Source of the DNA: Acanthosepion esculentum
Taxonomy: Eukaryota; Mollusca; Cephalopoda; Sepiida; Sepiidae
Assembly (NCBI GenBank): GCA_964036315.1
Contig: OZ038488.1
Coordinates: forward strand, 69,594,342 to 69,658,341
Length of the DNA stretch: 64,000 bases
Reading direction: 5' to 3'
Positions within the stretch are counted from its first letter, which is position 1. Every line of letters begins with the position of its first letter. A program made the translations under genes and the position numbers. This document shows, piece by piece, positions 45,611 through 58,615 of the stretch. A model generated the notes under the pieces. The model saw only the letters and a program-made list of their open reading frames with translations, ran no database searches and had not been told where the DNA came from.

Positions 45611-47629
45611 TCATTATTTTCCTATTTGAAATTTCTGATGACTTAATTCTTCAGTTAATGATTGAAGAAACTCATGGCAATTTTTATGACAATAAAATAT
45701 CCACAGAAATTCCCCTATTGCATCATGAAATATTTGAGCTTAATAACTTTAACAAAATATTGCAATAACAATCATAAATATGAAAGCTGGTCATTATTTT
45801 AAGTAAGAAGGTACAAATGAACAGATTTGAAATTGACAACTTTTTTTCATTTTACTGAAACAGATGTTAAACACTTATCTTCCCATTTTTCATTTTATAG
45901 CTGAAACCTAATAGCATCTATGAGGTGTCTTTTGTCTTCTCAAGTGATCAAAACTGAATAGTCCATCATTTATGAGGTATTAGGAGGAAACAGTGTCACA
46001 TTCTTTTCATTTGAGAAAATCATCTGAAAAGAAAGTGACAAACGATCTTATTACTATATAAAACTTTATGAACTTTGTATCTTGTGCGTTTGCCAGAAGT
46101 CATATATAGAGAGTTGGAAAAGAAAGATGTAAATTTATTACCATGTAGGAAGTGGGGGATGGAGCTGATTTTCTTACAAGAAAGTGTACAAAATGCAAAA
46201 TCTGGCCCCAAACAGGATATGCACAGCTGTCATCAAGGTCCACACCACTCTTGCTTGTGAACTTCATGACCTCAAACTTCAAAGAGAACACTTCAGACTA
46301 CAGCAACAACATCCACAGTAAGAAACAAATACTATCTCTTGTATCCTCTTTACTATGAACCACACACACACACACACACACGTTGACTTTTTCACACAAA
46401 CACATAACATTTCATTCTCACATATGTACATAAAGAGAATTTATATTTCAGAATTTTATTAGCCTGAACAAAAAGATATTACTTTCCAATCTATGACCAA
46501 TTGCTTGTATTCTTGTCACTATATTAATGTTCATTTGTCTTTTCTACTGAATTTTATTCTTTCAATGAAAATCATTTGATTATTCTAAACGGACAAATTA
46601 CACGCAACCCTACAACAATATTTTATGTTATTGTATCAAATCCCAACACTCCGAATTTTGACATTCCAAGCTCTTATTGTTCAACTTTCTACAATTAGAC
46701 AATTTTTTTTAACGCTGAAAGTAACTTCAATAACAGCAAATAAATGTATTTTTAAAATATCTCTACCTTCACAAACTCTTCATGAAACTAAATGTAAACG
46801 GTAAACACAGGGTTGACCCAATGGGTTACATGTGGTCTAGTCAAAATATAAAGACCTGGAAATAGAAATTAAGAGAATGTCATATTTTAACACATGGCCA
46901 CTACACAAATAATAAGAACACGAGGAATGATTAAAAAGAATATGCATACATACATGAAGAAACTCCTATGAAATCCCTAAGAAACCCTTCACTATGAGAT
47001 ACTGCTCAAGTATATGCTCATTGACTTTTAAAAATAAACATTCCTTTACCTCAGGTCTTAGGTGAAAAATATGTTAATGGATTGTATTAAACAGTGAAAA
47101 TAGAAAATAATTCTTCAATGTCTTAACTGTAAATTTACTGTGATTTATTCTTTCAGTTTTCCAACTCTTACAAATTAGGTTATGGTGAAACGCATTGTAA
47201 AATGCAGGAACTAAATATGTTTTTGCATGCTGATGAGAATGTCAAAAACAAGCATAATATTTCAAATATTTTAATCCAATACTTTCACAGAGAGAAGGTA
47301 AAAAGCAATTCTATCATCAATGAACAAGGCCTTCATGCTACAAGTAATTGCATTTTTCATAGGGACATTTTTGTATTAATTACTCTTGATTATTTTAATC
47401 TAGAAAAAAAAGTGTGAAGTAAATTTAAAAAACCAACAATGGTCTTTCCTAGACTGAAACCAATCAAATAGTGATAAAAATTATATAAATTTCAAAGCTA
47501 ATATACGAGGCAGTATTGAAAAATTCTCAACCTGAACAAGAAACCATTCCTCACAAATATATTGTTGGGTTATTTGGACAGATGTTTGAGAAGTGGGTTG
47601 TACTGAGAACTTTTGAACACCTCCTCATA
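45611..47629. other. AT-rich non-coding stretch
   Basis: 2 kb with no recognised gene. A CA run lies at 46362-46381. Overlapping frames on both strands around 46020-46360 are short and unrecognised. Confidence 0.5.
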
Positions 47630-48540
47630 TACAGGATGTAACAGGTATTTGAGAACATGTCTTTAGTGGGCCATCAATGGAAAACAATCTTGTGTAATGT
47701 CACAGAGAATGCATCGAAATTTAATGTCATTTCTCTCTCAGATGCATGCACAGTGAGCATCAATATGGCAGCTTATAATTTGGTATAGGAAAGCAAAAGA
47801 CATGCTGTGTTCATGAAAGTGGCCAGGTGAACAGAAGGAATAACAAAGAGGTGTGCATGGTACCCAGAGCAAAGTACATCAAGTTCATGTCATTTATGCT
47901 TTTGAAAGTTATGAGTAATTAGTACCATTCCATACTACCTAACTTGTTACAGAGCTTCAGGGTCAATGCAACCAACTTTAAGATGCTTAACATGGTGGTC
48001 AAACCCTCAATCAAGATTGGTGTTCATATTTGTTCCAGAAAGACTCTGTCCCTTTCCATATGGCTCAGGATTGTCTGGATAAGAATTTTCACAATCATGT
48101 CACCTTCAACATGTGAACTCTTAGCATATCTGATTTGGATCATTTATTTTTTTTTTTTTTTTTCCCACCCCAAGCAAGGCTAAAAAGCTATTAAGATGCA
48201 AGCAGATACTGAGTAAGATAGAATGAGAAAAAAGAAAAACATTAAGGAGAGAGAACAATAAAAGAACAAGAATTAAGACAGACGATGACAATTGATATGG
48301 CATTTAAATCTTTGATGACTGAAGTTGATTGGATAGCAAGAAGCCAGAAGTATGTTTTTATGTGAGAAAAGAAACAGTTATATGGCATCTGCTGCATTAT
48401 CAACAGTGGTCCTATAATACCAAGAAATCTTTGAAGGCTGTCATCATGGATGTAAGGGCCAACATGAAGAAGAATCACCAGATCCAAGCATGCAGCCAAC
48501 TTTGTGACTGATAGAGTTTTATTGAATATGATTTTTTTTT
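47630..48540 (+). mobile_element. mariner-superfamily remnant (mariner 4), split by a LINE
   Basis: Broken plus-strand pieces of the same transposase type as mariner 2. A degraded region around the first catalytic residue lies at about 47790-47870. Next comes FRVNATNFKMLNMVVKPSIK (47953-48012), then QKDSVPFHMAQDCLDKNFHN with the second D (48035-48096), then SDLDHL with the third D at the edge of the insertion (48129-48148). After the insertion, YNTKKSLKAVIMDVRANMKK (48414-48473) and the C-terminus up to a stop at 48509. The LINE A copy at 48163-48370 separates the last two blocks. All three catalytic regions were once present. It is now inactive through frame breaks and the insertion. Confidence 0.8.
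48148..48370 (-). mobile_element. LINE A insertion with poly-A tail inside mariner 4
   Basis: On plus a T run (48148-48163) is followed by CCCACCCCAAGCAAGGC, the inverted LINE A 3' terminus and its poly-A tail. Then come AGAACAATAAAAGAACAAGA and GATGACAATTGATATGGCAT, as in the other copies, ending near 48370. It is strongly 5'-truncated. It interrupts the transposase directly after the block with the third catalytic residue, which dates it as younger than mariner 4. Confidence 0.8.
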
Positions 48541-48644
48541 AGTTTACCAAATTGATCTTGTGCAAAAACTTTTGAAAATCCGATTTTATTTTTCAATTGG
48601 ATATATTTATTCTTATATTATAATTTATTCTCAATTGCTTGATG

Positions 48645-48768
48645 TACAGGATGATCTGAAAGTCTTGTCACTACTACCTCTCTTTCAAACTGTAGGAGCT
48701 TGTGTCAGTCATGTGAAAATAGAAAATTGTATTATGTAGGAGTGACAAGACTTTCGGACCACCCTGTA
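48645..48768. mobile_element. 124-bp MITE
   Basis: The left TIR begins TACAGGATGATCTGAAAGTC. The inverse of the right end begins TACAGGGTGGTCCGAAAGTC. The two match over about 33 bp with four differences. The interior is about 58 bp and non-coding. TACAGGGTG-type ends and the TA boundary place it in the Tc1/mariner superfamily. It is unrelated in internal sequence to mariner 4 next door. Confidence 0.8.
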
Positions 48769-49911
48769 CTCTGTGTACATTTTCTCATAAAATTTAACAA
48801 ACTTGTTAATATTTATATGCAGCATGTAAAGAAAAACTTACTGAATATAAAATTGACTTTTTCTCAACATATTAATTTATATAAACTTTATTATATACTT
48901 AGTAACAGATACCAATACATACAAAAACATACAATCAATCAACATTAAAAAAGAAACTCAACAGATATGATTGAGTGGAAACATTGACTCACTGAGAATG
49001 GTGCAAATAATTTGGATTTAATCATACAATGAAATGGGACAAGTGCAATCCACAATGCTGTCCTTGAAATTGAAGAGGAAAATACACAGATATTCAAATG
49101 AGCCACTCTACCCAATCAAGGAAACAAGAATGAATACTTCAAAGTTGTCTAAACTTTTTAAAATGACAATGCATTTTCTCATTCATTTTTGATCAGCATT
49201 TTTCACAATATTTTTGTTGGTTTAAAAACAACAAAAAGAAAGTCTGTCAGTTCACAGATGTAGATGTTCCAACAGACTGCAAGATAAAACTGAAGCAGAA
49301 TGGGAGAAGACAAAAAAAATTAAGACCTTGCTTGAGAAATGAAAGAAAAGAAATCCCAAATTATAGCAAATGTACAAGTATATTATATCTATAAAAACAA
49401 GAAGTGGGGAAAAAAAAGAAACTTTCAAATATATTGGTAGAATTATAGACCAGAAGAAGAACTGTGACTATTCAGAATACGACACTGTTTAGCAAATAAG
49501 TGAGAATACCAAGGTGAATTCTGAATATTTTAACAAACTTGCTGTAAATTGATTCCTGGCAATAACTACTTGATACATCAGGAGTAAAGAATATAAAATA
49601 AGTACTGTATGTGCGAATGGATACGTCAATTTCTTAAACACAAAAACCCTTAAAAAAATAAGGCTTAACTAATACACTGAGCATAAAGTTTCTGATACAC
49701 AACAGAAGAAAAAATAGGAGGCTGTAGCAGATACAGAAGACTATAAGTGACATTATTGGAAGATTTTATCATGTTAGGCCAATAACAAAACTTTTAAGAT
49801 ATTCTCAAGTGACTACTTTTTCCCTGCTTGGTGTTCATTGTTGCTACAGGGTAAGGACATAATAAAAATAAATTTTAGTTAATTATTTATATGTAAAATA
49901 TGAGGAATACT
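48769..49911. other. AT-rich non-coding stretch
   Basis: No gene was recognised. It may contain further mariner debris around 48960-49150 (a region with CCACTCTACCCAATCAAGGA), but no transposase block can be confirmed. Confidence 0.45.
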
Positions 49912-49951
49912 ACACACCATTCCACCAACTGAAGTTGGTGGAATGGTGTGT
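49912..49951. other. perfect 19-bp inverted repeat with 2-bp spacer
   Basis: ACACACCATTCCACCAACT is followed by GA and then its exact reverse complement. The outer flanks (GAGGAATACT and TTCCTAAC) also pair partly. It lies directly against the right-hand start of a LINE D fragment. Near-cruciform palindromes of this kind can arise by strand switching during repair. A small foldback element is the alternative. Confidence 0.6.
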
Positions 49952-50520
49952 TCCTAACAGCTGAGACAAAGTGAATCTGATACATTATTTCTTCAATGTG
50001 CGATATCCTTTCAGGACTTGGATGATCATAACTCTTTGTAGTTCTTAGTAATGTTTGTCTTTTCATCACACCCGGTCCCTGTTATGCCATTCATTTACAC
50101 AAGCTTATTAGATAGGTTACTCATTGCTTGCCTGTCTATCTTACCTTCAATGTCTTGAGAGCGTCAAATTCTCCAAACCATCTTTCCTCATTATGAACCC
50201 TGTAAATAAATCTTTTTCTGATTCTAAGTATGTCCTTGCTTCCATTTTCCTTAAATCCTTGTGATTACTCACATGGTATTTTCAGCGTCCTTGTGTAGAA
50301 CCACAATTTTGTTGTCTCAAGTCTCTCTTTCATGGGCAAGGAAATTATCCAGCATTCACTGATATATACAAGGACAGATATTGCATAATGGTTCAGTACT
50401 TTCTATTTGTTTCTAATGAAATTTCCATGTTTCTTAATACTTTGCTTAGCTTTTGGAAGGCATCTTTTGCTATTCTAATGCGCCTGCAGATTTCGGTATC
50501 ATGTTTTCCGTCCTCTGTTA
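49952..50520 (-). mobile_element. LINE D reverse transcriptase C-terminal fragment
   Basis: On plus: CCTTTCAGGACTTGGATGAT, TTTGTAGTTCTTAGTAATGT, TCCTCATTATGAACCCTGTA, CCAGCATTCACTGATATATA, then TACTTTGCTTAGCTTTTGGA. This is the same order as 19485 and 29875. Reading on minus shows the broken C-terminal domain. Confidence 0.75.
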
Positions 50521-50979
50521 AAACACACCCCTTTGTAAATCTACAATAAAAATTTTCAAAGTCAAATCTTCATTTGAGAAGGAAAATTTTCATAAGCGAC
50601 TTTGGAATTTAATGATGGCATGTCATGGTTCAGTTCTTATGTGTGAACCCAAATTCATTATTATTTGACCAATAGCTATTGACTTATCTTACAAAGGTGG
50701 ATCACTGTTTGCTGTTTGAAAGTTATTAGTTGAATTTTTATCTGAAATTTTCAATGTATAATGTTCAATATAGGGCTGCACCAATTATCAACTGATAATT
50801 CATAATTCTTGGCTTATGCATCATCAGTTATCACAGACATACATTGATTGTTGCTTTATTTACCCTAAAGATGAAATTTTAGATTGTAATAATTATTTCT
50901 TTTATATTTTTTGATGCAAGTGAATATAAATGTTTTTTTTTTTTCTTTTCTTTTTCTGAGAACAATGATTTTTCCAGAT
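50521..50979. other. non-coding stretch
   Basis: No gene was recognised. A T run lies at about 50933-50944. Confidence 0.5.
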
Positions 50980-51145
50980 ACAAGTCCTACTATTTAACAC
51001 ATAGCTGTGGGGGAGAAGGATTTATACCTTTCTAAAGGGTATTTACACATAAGTGAATGTAACGAACCCAACTGGAATTTGAACTCATCTGTATGATTTC
51101 TCATTCCACACCAATATTTATTACATCACTCACATTTCATAGACA
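50980..51145 (-). mobile_element. tRNA-derived SINE 2
   Basis: On plus: CACATAGCTGTGGGGGAGAA, AAAGGGTATTTACACATAAG, GTGAATGTAACGAACCCAAC, TGGAATTTGAACTCATCTGT. On minus the B-box relative GAGTTCAAATTCCAG is well preserved. The best match is the plus-strand copy at 60078. Confidence 0.75.
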
Positions 51146-52828
51146 TAGAATGAATTTAAATAATTCTTTGATAGATTTTTTTATTAATTTCTTTGCCAAT
51201 CTTTATTGAGGGTAATTAAATTCCCAATAAGAAACCGATTGTTACAACCCTACTTTAATCAATGTGACTAATAGAGAAGGGTTGAGTTAAGTGCCTTGAC
51301 AAGATTTGATGTATAAAATGTTTATTCTATCACTTGACTACGAACTTAGTGATGCACCTATATAATCATAAAAGAGGTAAAACTGTTGAAGAAAATGGAG
51401 TCAATTTCCCTTGTAGAGAGTACCTATTTGCTTAGAGAATCAAAATTCTCAGTTCTTATATTAGCTGCCAGAACCAATGGCAAAACATCTCAGACACAAA
51501 ACAGGTTGAAATCTTATATGCTAATGTTGCATGATGGGTTTGTATCATAGCTGGCATCTTAAAGGTGACAATGAGTGTAACAGCTTTTACTTATGCTGAT
51601 TTTGGAAGAGAGTTATAGGAAAATAGTTTGCCTAAGCATTAATTCTCTTTTCCAAATATCATGGTATAACTGTGACCAGACATTTTTGGCCAAGATATCT
51701 ATTAATGGGACAGAATGCAGCAATGTACATCCATTCCTTTCCTAAAGGCTTTAACAGAACAAATTATGCAGCACTTATTTCAATTAACAATGTTACTTAA
51801 AATGATTACTTTGTTACTTATATAAATGTAAAAAAAAACAGTATTAACTGGCAATAATATAAGTGACTGATGACTACAAAAAAGCACTATTGATTATTTA
51901 TGGCCAATCTGTTTAACTAATACATTAACTATTGCACCACAAGGCAATAATTGTAAGTAAAAGGAACTAAAATAAGTACCCAAGTAATCATTTTAAGTTC
52001 TCTGAATGTTGGTGCCTTAACATAAAGCAAACCCATTCTGTTCGGCCCAAATCTATTTACAGTTTCAATTTTCTTATTCTAATAAGAATATGCTACCTGA
52101 TACCAAGAAAGCTTGTGTAAATGAACAAGAGCAAATGTTAATATTTTTTTCATACAGATTATATAAAGCCATTAATTTCAGAAACTTTAAAATATTCACA
52201 AGTCTTACATTATTTAAAAAAAAAAAAGAAAAGTGGGGGCACATCAGTTAATTTATCTAAAGTCTTATCATCTATTATATACAAATCTTGTACAATCTAT
52301 TCTCCAATGCCATATGTTTAAAATAATATATTATAGAGAAGTTTTGTCACTGGTCCATCTCAGGTTTTTTTCCTGTAAAATCCCATGTTGAAATCAACAA
52401 ATAGCCACAGATGGTTATATAAAAAAAATGTTTATCGATAAAGAAGAGGCCAACAAACCTTGTATCCTCATGGAAATGGTTTCTATTCTATTTGGCAGGA
52501 TATAATAGGAATTTGTTTAATCTAACTCAATAACAGGAAAACAAATAAAAAGATTATAAAATGTTTGAAAATCAAGTTTCCATAAGTTTATTTCTAAACA
52601 GGAAGCTGGCGTGATATGAAAAAGGTCAAGTTCATATCCAATGTGTTTAGAACTTCATATCTTTAAAGGAAAAAAAACAAAAACAATGATACTTTGTGTT
52701 TTTCTTTTTTCAGTAAGTTTAATTTGCTAAAAACAAAAAAAAATAGTAATATTTAAGACCGTTATAACCACAAGAAGAGAAATACATGAGGATTGATGTA
52801 CAAGTACAATTCGCCAATATACATATAT

Positions 52829-52830
<2 letters not shown>
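51146..52830. other. AT-rich non-coding stretch
   Basis: No gene was recognised. 51250-51370 may be another tRNA-headed fragment but cannot be assigned. Confidence 0.45.

Positions 52831-52873
<43 letters not shown>
52831..52873. repeat. (GT)n microsatellite
   Basis: A pure GT array of about 43 bp. Confidence 0.97.
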
Positions 52874-52874
<1 letters not shown>

Positions 52875-53347
52875 ATTTGGGCAGCAATCCCTCTTTTATA
52901 CAAGTTTCATTAAAAATGACTGATATGATCCGAGTGTACAACATGCCTAACAAAAAGGCTTGCATTACATCTCTCTGACCATAGCTCAATTAAGTCTCAT
53001 TTAAATACACATAGAGACCTATCGAGCTATCCACAACATACTTGTTGATAATACAAATATATTAGCCTCATCCACATGTAAAAAAAAAGGCTAAAAATAA
53101 TACAATCATAATCAATAAAAGGAAAAAAGGCAACACTCAATAATAATGTGTGTGTGTGTGTGTTTCATTAAAGATGACTAGCAAGGTACTGCAATTAAGG
53201 TTTTTATTTAATTTTTCTTGTGTTCTTACAAGTGTTTTCTTTCTGGACACAAAGTGTAAAGTTCTGCATGTCCGAGTGCTTTCAGCTATACTTATAGCCA
53301 TTATTAAGGATGATTTAATTTTTACTTTTAACTGAATATATGGGTTG

Positions 53348-53349
<2 letters not shown>

Positions 53350-53427
<78 letters not shown>
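53350..53427. repeat. compound (TA)n(GA)n microsatellite
   Basis: TA for about 44 bp, then GA for about 34 bp. Confidence 0.97.
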
Positions 53428-53429
<2 letters not shown>

Positions 53430-53829
53430 ATAGGAATGTGCTATTTTCCAAACAGTCAACACATTGTGGCCATGTTCATAATTTTAATGTTATTGAGTGT
53501 TGGCTTTTTTCTTTTCTTTTTTTAAATTATTATTAGAGCTTCCAATATTTTAATTTTTTTTTTTTTTTTTTTTGCATGTGGATGAGATTATTATGCTTGA
53601 ATTTTCTACTAGTATGTTTCAAATGGTGTCTGGTAGGTTTTTGTATGTGTTTAAATGAATCCTAATGGAGCTATGGTAGAATAGGTGTGGTGTAAGCCAT
53701 CTGGATAGGCATGTAGTGGTGTGACCGATGTATTTATTTATTTATAATTTTGGTTTGATCAGGAACACAGTTCCTTAAGGGGCATTTGAACTGTGTATAC
53801 AAGAGAGATTGCTGCTTAAATACACACAC

Positions 53830-53831
<2 letters not shown>

Positions 53832-53884
<53 letters not shown>
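53832..53884. repeat. AT microsatellite
   Basis: A pure AT array of about 53 bp. Confidence 0.97.
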
Positions 53885-53886
<2 letters not shown>

Positions 53887-55029
53887 TCCTGGATATCAAC
53901 ATAAAGTTAATTTATTATTTTTCAAAATATCAAGTTTATATTACACCATAATTACAATTTATTGCAACACATTTTTTCAAATGTTCTGCTTTTTCATTCT
54001 TTTCATGAAGAAAATTTCTTGTCATCTTTGGCATCAGAGGATAAATATTTACCTTTCAAAATAGCTTTGGATTTTGGGAATAACCAGAAATCTAATGATG
54101 CCAAATCAACTGTTTACAGAGATTATATATAATGTTTGAATTTCAGGTTTCTTACCATTTGCAATGTTTCTCTTTTCATCTTTATTCAGTAGATATCTTG
54201 ACTGCTTACAAATTTCTTTCATTTGTCTCTGTGAATTTCAATTGGTGTGCAACCTACTAGTGCACAAAATTCACTCTCACTAATCAATACTTCATATAAT
54301 TCAGACATAGTACTCATAACTAACACTAAAACAAAACACTGTTAACCAAGAAATATATTTTTCTTTCTCTCCTATTAGTGATGCCATGCAATAGGAAACT
54401 TTATTTATCAATCAACCTTCATAATACAGAGGAAACAAAAGGAGAATGAAAAGAACAACAGATAGGGATATTTAAAAAGAAAAGATGGAGAAAATAAAGA
54501 AAAATATATTACAGAGAGAGAGACTATGTGTGTATTTGTGAAATAGAAGTTAAGCAAATTGATGGATAGGTAGATAATTAGCAGATTGAGAAATAAAAGA
54601 TTGGGAAAAGGCAGAAGAGAGAATGAGTATAGTGTGCGTGGTGGTAAACACCTCACCATACACACCGCACCAGAACTGATGATCTTTAAGATGTTTATCT
54701 CTGACCTGGAGGCTAGTAATCTCTGACATTCTAGTAAAGGTTGGCATTATTTCAAAAGTACTTTATGTCATGTAAATCAACAGAAAATGTTCCAGAGAAA
54801 CATGTTCGCACTAGTTAAATTTTGTTTTGCACTTTTGGCAAGGATTTCAAAACATATCAACAGTAGGAATGTTATAATTGATTAAATGAAGGAAAGAATT
54901 GAAAAAGAAAAAAAGGACACCATCACAAAGACTAAACATTATATTTGAGAGAAAAATAAACATAGAAACAAGGTTTTTTTTTTTTTTAAAGTGAACATTT
55001 GTGGCAACAAATAAAATCAGTATTATCCA
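53885..55029. other. AT-rich non-coding stretch
   Basis: No gene was recognised. The 54400-54620 segment is purine-rich and gives artefactual minus-strand frames. Confidence 0.5.
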
Positions 55030-55790
55030 CAGATTTATTTGAACTGTTATCCTCATTATGGTTGTTACAGTCATCAACCTGTGTGGAATAAAAGCAGAAA
55101 CACATTGAAGACAATTGAAAGAATGGGTTTCTCAGGTCCAGTAGCTGTTATCACTCTTTCCAGTATCAATGGTGGCTTCCTTTTTACCCTTTTGTTTGTA
55201 GTTGTGTGGAACATCAAAATCTTGATGATGTCATTATTTTCACTTCAATTTATAAGTGATATCCATTTTATTTGTTACTGCTGTTGAAAGTCCTCAAGTG
55301 ATGTGGTTTCTGTTATTTTGGTACAGTTCTTTGTGATTCTGTAGAATCAGTCCATAATCTTCAAAGTGTGATCTTCCCCCAAGATTGATAGGCTTCACTT
55401 GCTCAAAGCCATTTTTAAAAATTGATCTTAGACAGTTTAGATATTTTTGAACAGGTTTGGTGACATATATGATATCCATATGAAAAGTTTCCATCAGAGC
55501 TATTTAAGAATGTGACTCAAAATTTTTCAGGTTAATGTTTTGGTTTTGTAGCAATGTGCCACATTGGCCATAACTACTTTGAGCACCACCTATTCTATGT
55601 TCCATTTCTTTACCTCTTAAAATAAATTTGTTATAACCGATTCATACACCGAGGTATATGAAATGTTTAGCATTCACTAATTCCACATCCTGAACCTTTA
55701 TGATGCATTCAGGGTAGGTGCCATCTCTGCTTTCATTCCAGTTCCAAATCATGGTTTCTGTTCTGAAGAGGTTTATCTTAAGTTATTTCT
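55030..55790 (-). mobile_element. LINE B reverse transcriptase fragment
   Basis: The minus strand with breaks reads as the post-catalytic part of a non-LTR reverse transcriptase. It starts with RTETMIWNWNES near 55770-55735, then ECIIKVQDVELVNAKHFIYL (about 55707-55648, the usual YLG-type block), then GGAQSSYGQCGTLLQNQNIN. A frame carrying VTKPVQKYLNCLRSIFKNGF leads to a C-terminal piece with LMFHTTTNKRVKRK near 55220. The family differs from A, C and D. No catalytic YxDD motif remains. Confidence 0.6.
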
Positions 55791-58389
55791 TGGAACACCT
55801 GGCAGAAATTTAACATGAGAGCAAGGCAATAGAGACATTTCTGGAAACTCAAACTAAAGCATTTTGTATGAAGTGCAAAGGGCTTACTAAACAAATGACT
55901 AAAATTGATCAAGAAACAGAGTTGCTTCTTATATAGACATCATAAAAAGTAATATATGAAAAGGACACACAATTCTAGAAGCTCAATTCAATGATTTCAA
56001 CCTTTGATACTTAAATGCAACTGCACTTGACTAACAATAACCACTCTCTTCATTAAACACACACAGATGTTATGAATTCTGCAAGAGGAATTAAAATTCT
56101 GTTTCTTTTGCATTTTAACGGTATTCCTACAAGTTTCATATAGAGCAAAAATGATTTTTATTATTTTACATTGTATGAAATTTATACAAAGTAGAAATTA
56201 TATTTAAAAAAAACTAAGTTACTACAACAGTAAGAAAACATTCATTTAGATTTTGATGATCTGCTAGTTATCTCCCTTTCTTTCTGAGCCTGAAGTTGTA
56301 TTGAAAAAGCTAATAGAAAAAATAATGCCTTCTGTGTATATGTATGGTTGTTATGTTGTGATTAAAGCTAATTGTAAGAATCAATGAAAATTAATTGTGC
56401 ATATATGCTAAGAACTAAAGTAAATATTTTATAGACAATTTGGATATTAAATTTTTGCAATCACAGAGTAAAAATATACTGTTGAAAATGAGACAGTATT
56501 TCATTTTATTAGAATGAAATAAACATAAGATTTATGATAAAATCTCAACATAAAAATGTAGTACATGATAATTCAATTCCATAAATTGCCATTTGCATTC
56601 TGTCAAGAAAACTAACATAGTTATACAAAAGTATTGAAAATCTTGGCTTAAAATCAAGACAAATTCTAAATTTTAATGTTCCAAATTTCAGTTTATTCAG
56701 GAACCAAGATTATATCATATAAAGATGATAAAATCTTGTTTATGACGGTTGCTTCCTACATAATCATCTAAACAGCATCAACATAGACTAGTTTCTATTC
56801 ACTGATATGTAGATCATTTCAAGAATTGTTTGGAAGAGGAAGAATACATCAACGAAATAAAAGAGAAAAATACTTTGAACAATTTTCAAAACTCATTCTT
56901 GTTTTTTTTTATATTAAAATTTAATAGTCTGTAGATTTTTTTCTACAAACTTGACAAGATCAGTAACAATGTCAAAATAGTATCTTTTGGCACCAAACAG
57001 ACTCAAATAAAAACAGATTTTATTTTTTGCTTTTAACAAATAGTATATAACATTTCAAGCAATGTTTTCTCTAATCCCTTTCAGGAACTAGAAAAAAATT
57101 TTAATGTCATGTCAGTTCCTTCTACCATCATAGGATGCTTTAAAATTTAGCCAAGAGTAAACATCAGGGTTAAAACTAAGAAAAAAATGGAAAGATTTTC
57201 TTACAAAACATAAACCAGGATTGGGCATCAACATTTGCCCACAAACAATATAGATATTTGGTAAATGCAAGATTTTTTTTTTGTTTTACTGTTTTTGTGA
57301 GGATAACATTGGTGTTGAAATTAATGCAACTTACAAGAGAAATATGTTGTTTAAACTCTAGGCCAAAAGAATGATAGGAAGAAATTGAAATTGGCAATGA
57401 GGTGGTTAAGTTTTGGGGTGAGTGGAGGGGAGGGTATATTTTAGATAAATTCATGGAAATAAACAGACATAGCTCATAAATTAACATCTTGTTATTTAAA
57501 CTGTATTCTTGAGATTTTACAGACAGCTGATCTTGTCTCTTTTGCTGATGAGATTTACACACAAACATACACAAAAAGCATGACACCCATAAAAATGATG
57601 GGATTATTTATGTATGCGTCAGTAGTTGCAGAAAAAAAAAAAAAAAAATCAAAGTGTCTGTGAACTCTGTTATGGATGAAAACATTGCTACCCAGCCCTC
57701 TGTAAAAAGTATTATGCTGAAAAGTTCTCAGCTGACCCACTTCCCAAAACCTGATGAAATATTCATATTTTGGAGTGTTTTTTGTAATCTTTTCTTTAGG
57801 AGCCAAAACTTTTCAGCACTTTCTCTTTGTACCAGTGTGTGTGTGTGTGTGTGTGTGTGAATAGTAATGCTTCGTATATATTTCATTAAAAAGCAAACAA
57901 ATATCCTTTCAGAAATAGATGTTTTGCCCCAAAAGCAAAATGACTTTCTTCGTTGATATCCAAAGGAACTGATACAAAAAGGCCACTAATGTCTGTTTAT
58001 ATTACTTATTTTTCTTGTCTTTTCATCATTTTCTTGGAATTCAATATTTTCATTAATTTATTCTTAAAAATCTTCATTTTCTTTTCAGTCTAATATCTCT
58101 TTCTATACTGCACATTCAATATTTGGAAGCACTAAACAGATATGTAAATGCTGCTTGTAAGTGACTGAATTCATGTTCCCAAATAATAAAAATGGTTACA
58201 ATCATTCATTAAAGCAGTATTCTCCCTCCTCCCGGTTTATAATGTTCAACAGCCAAGATTGCACTTTGAACTCAACCAAAAAGGCATGGCAAAAGAGAAG
58301 TTATTCTGTACTTAAAAATTCGTTAATGCAACATGAAAAGGTCAACTTTCACTTTATTAATTGTATTGAGTTTAAAGCATTAAGAAACA
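55791..58389. other. AT-rich non-coding stretch
   Basis: 2.6 kb without a recognised gene. A TG array lies at 57835-57859 and an A run at 57633-57649. The 136-codon minus-strand frame at 57176-57586 has no family signature and is probably accidental. Confidence 0.5.
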
Positions 58390-58615
58390 GGGAATTTTCT
58401 TTAGAAACAAAGAAGAGTACTGAACTGCTATATAATATCAGTCCTCCTATATGGCAATAAATGCTGGACAATCTCCTCACAGATGAAAAGACTTCAAGCA
58501 ACAGAATTTTGATTCTATAGAAAGAGGCAGAGAATACCGTTGACTGAATATGTGAGTAATGAGAAAGTACAGTAAGTTGTGGAGAGCCATCATCGCCCAT
58601 GTCCTTCAGAAACTT
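58390..58615 (+). mobile_element. LINE D fragment, plus orientation
   Basis: Plus-strand pieces parallel the block of 19841-20032 with breaks: TELLYNISPPIW in one frame, a LLYGNKCWTISSQMKRLQAT-like reading in another, then FYRKRQRIP. TGTGGAGAGCCATCATCGCC at 58578 matches the inverted 3' words of the copies at 19485 and 29875. Confidence 0.7.

Noticed and set aside
55039..55287. plus-strand open frame of 82 codons
   Set aside because: It is the antisense of the LINE B fragment on the minus strand.
57176..57586. 136-codon minus-strand open frame
   Set aside because: No family signature, no splice context, and composition typical of AT-rich intergenic DNA.
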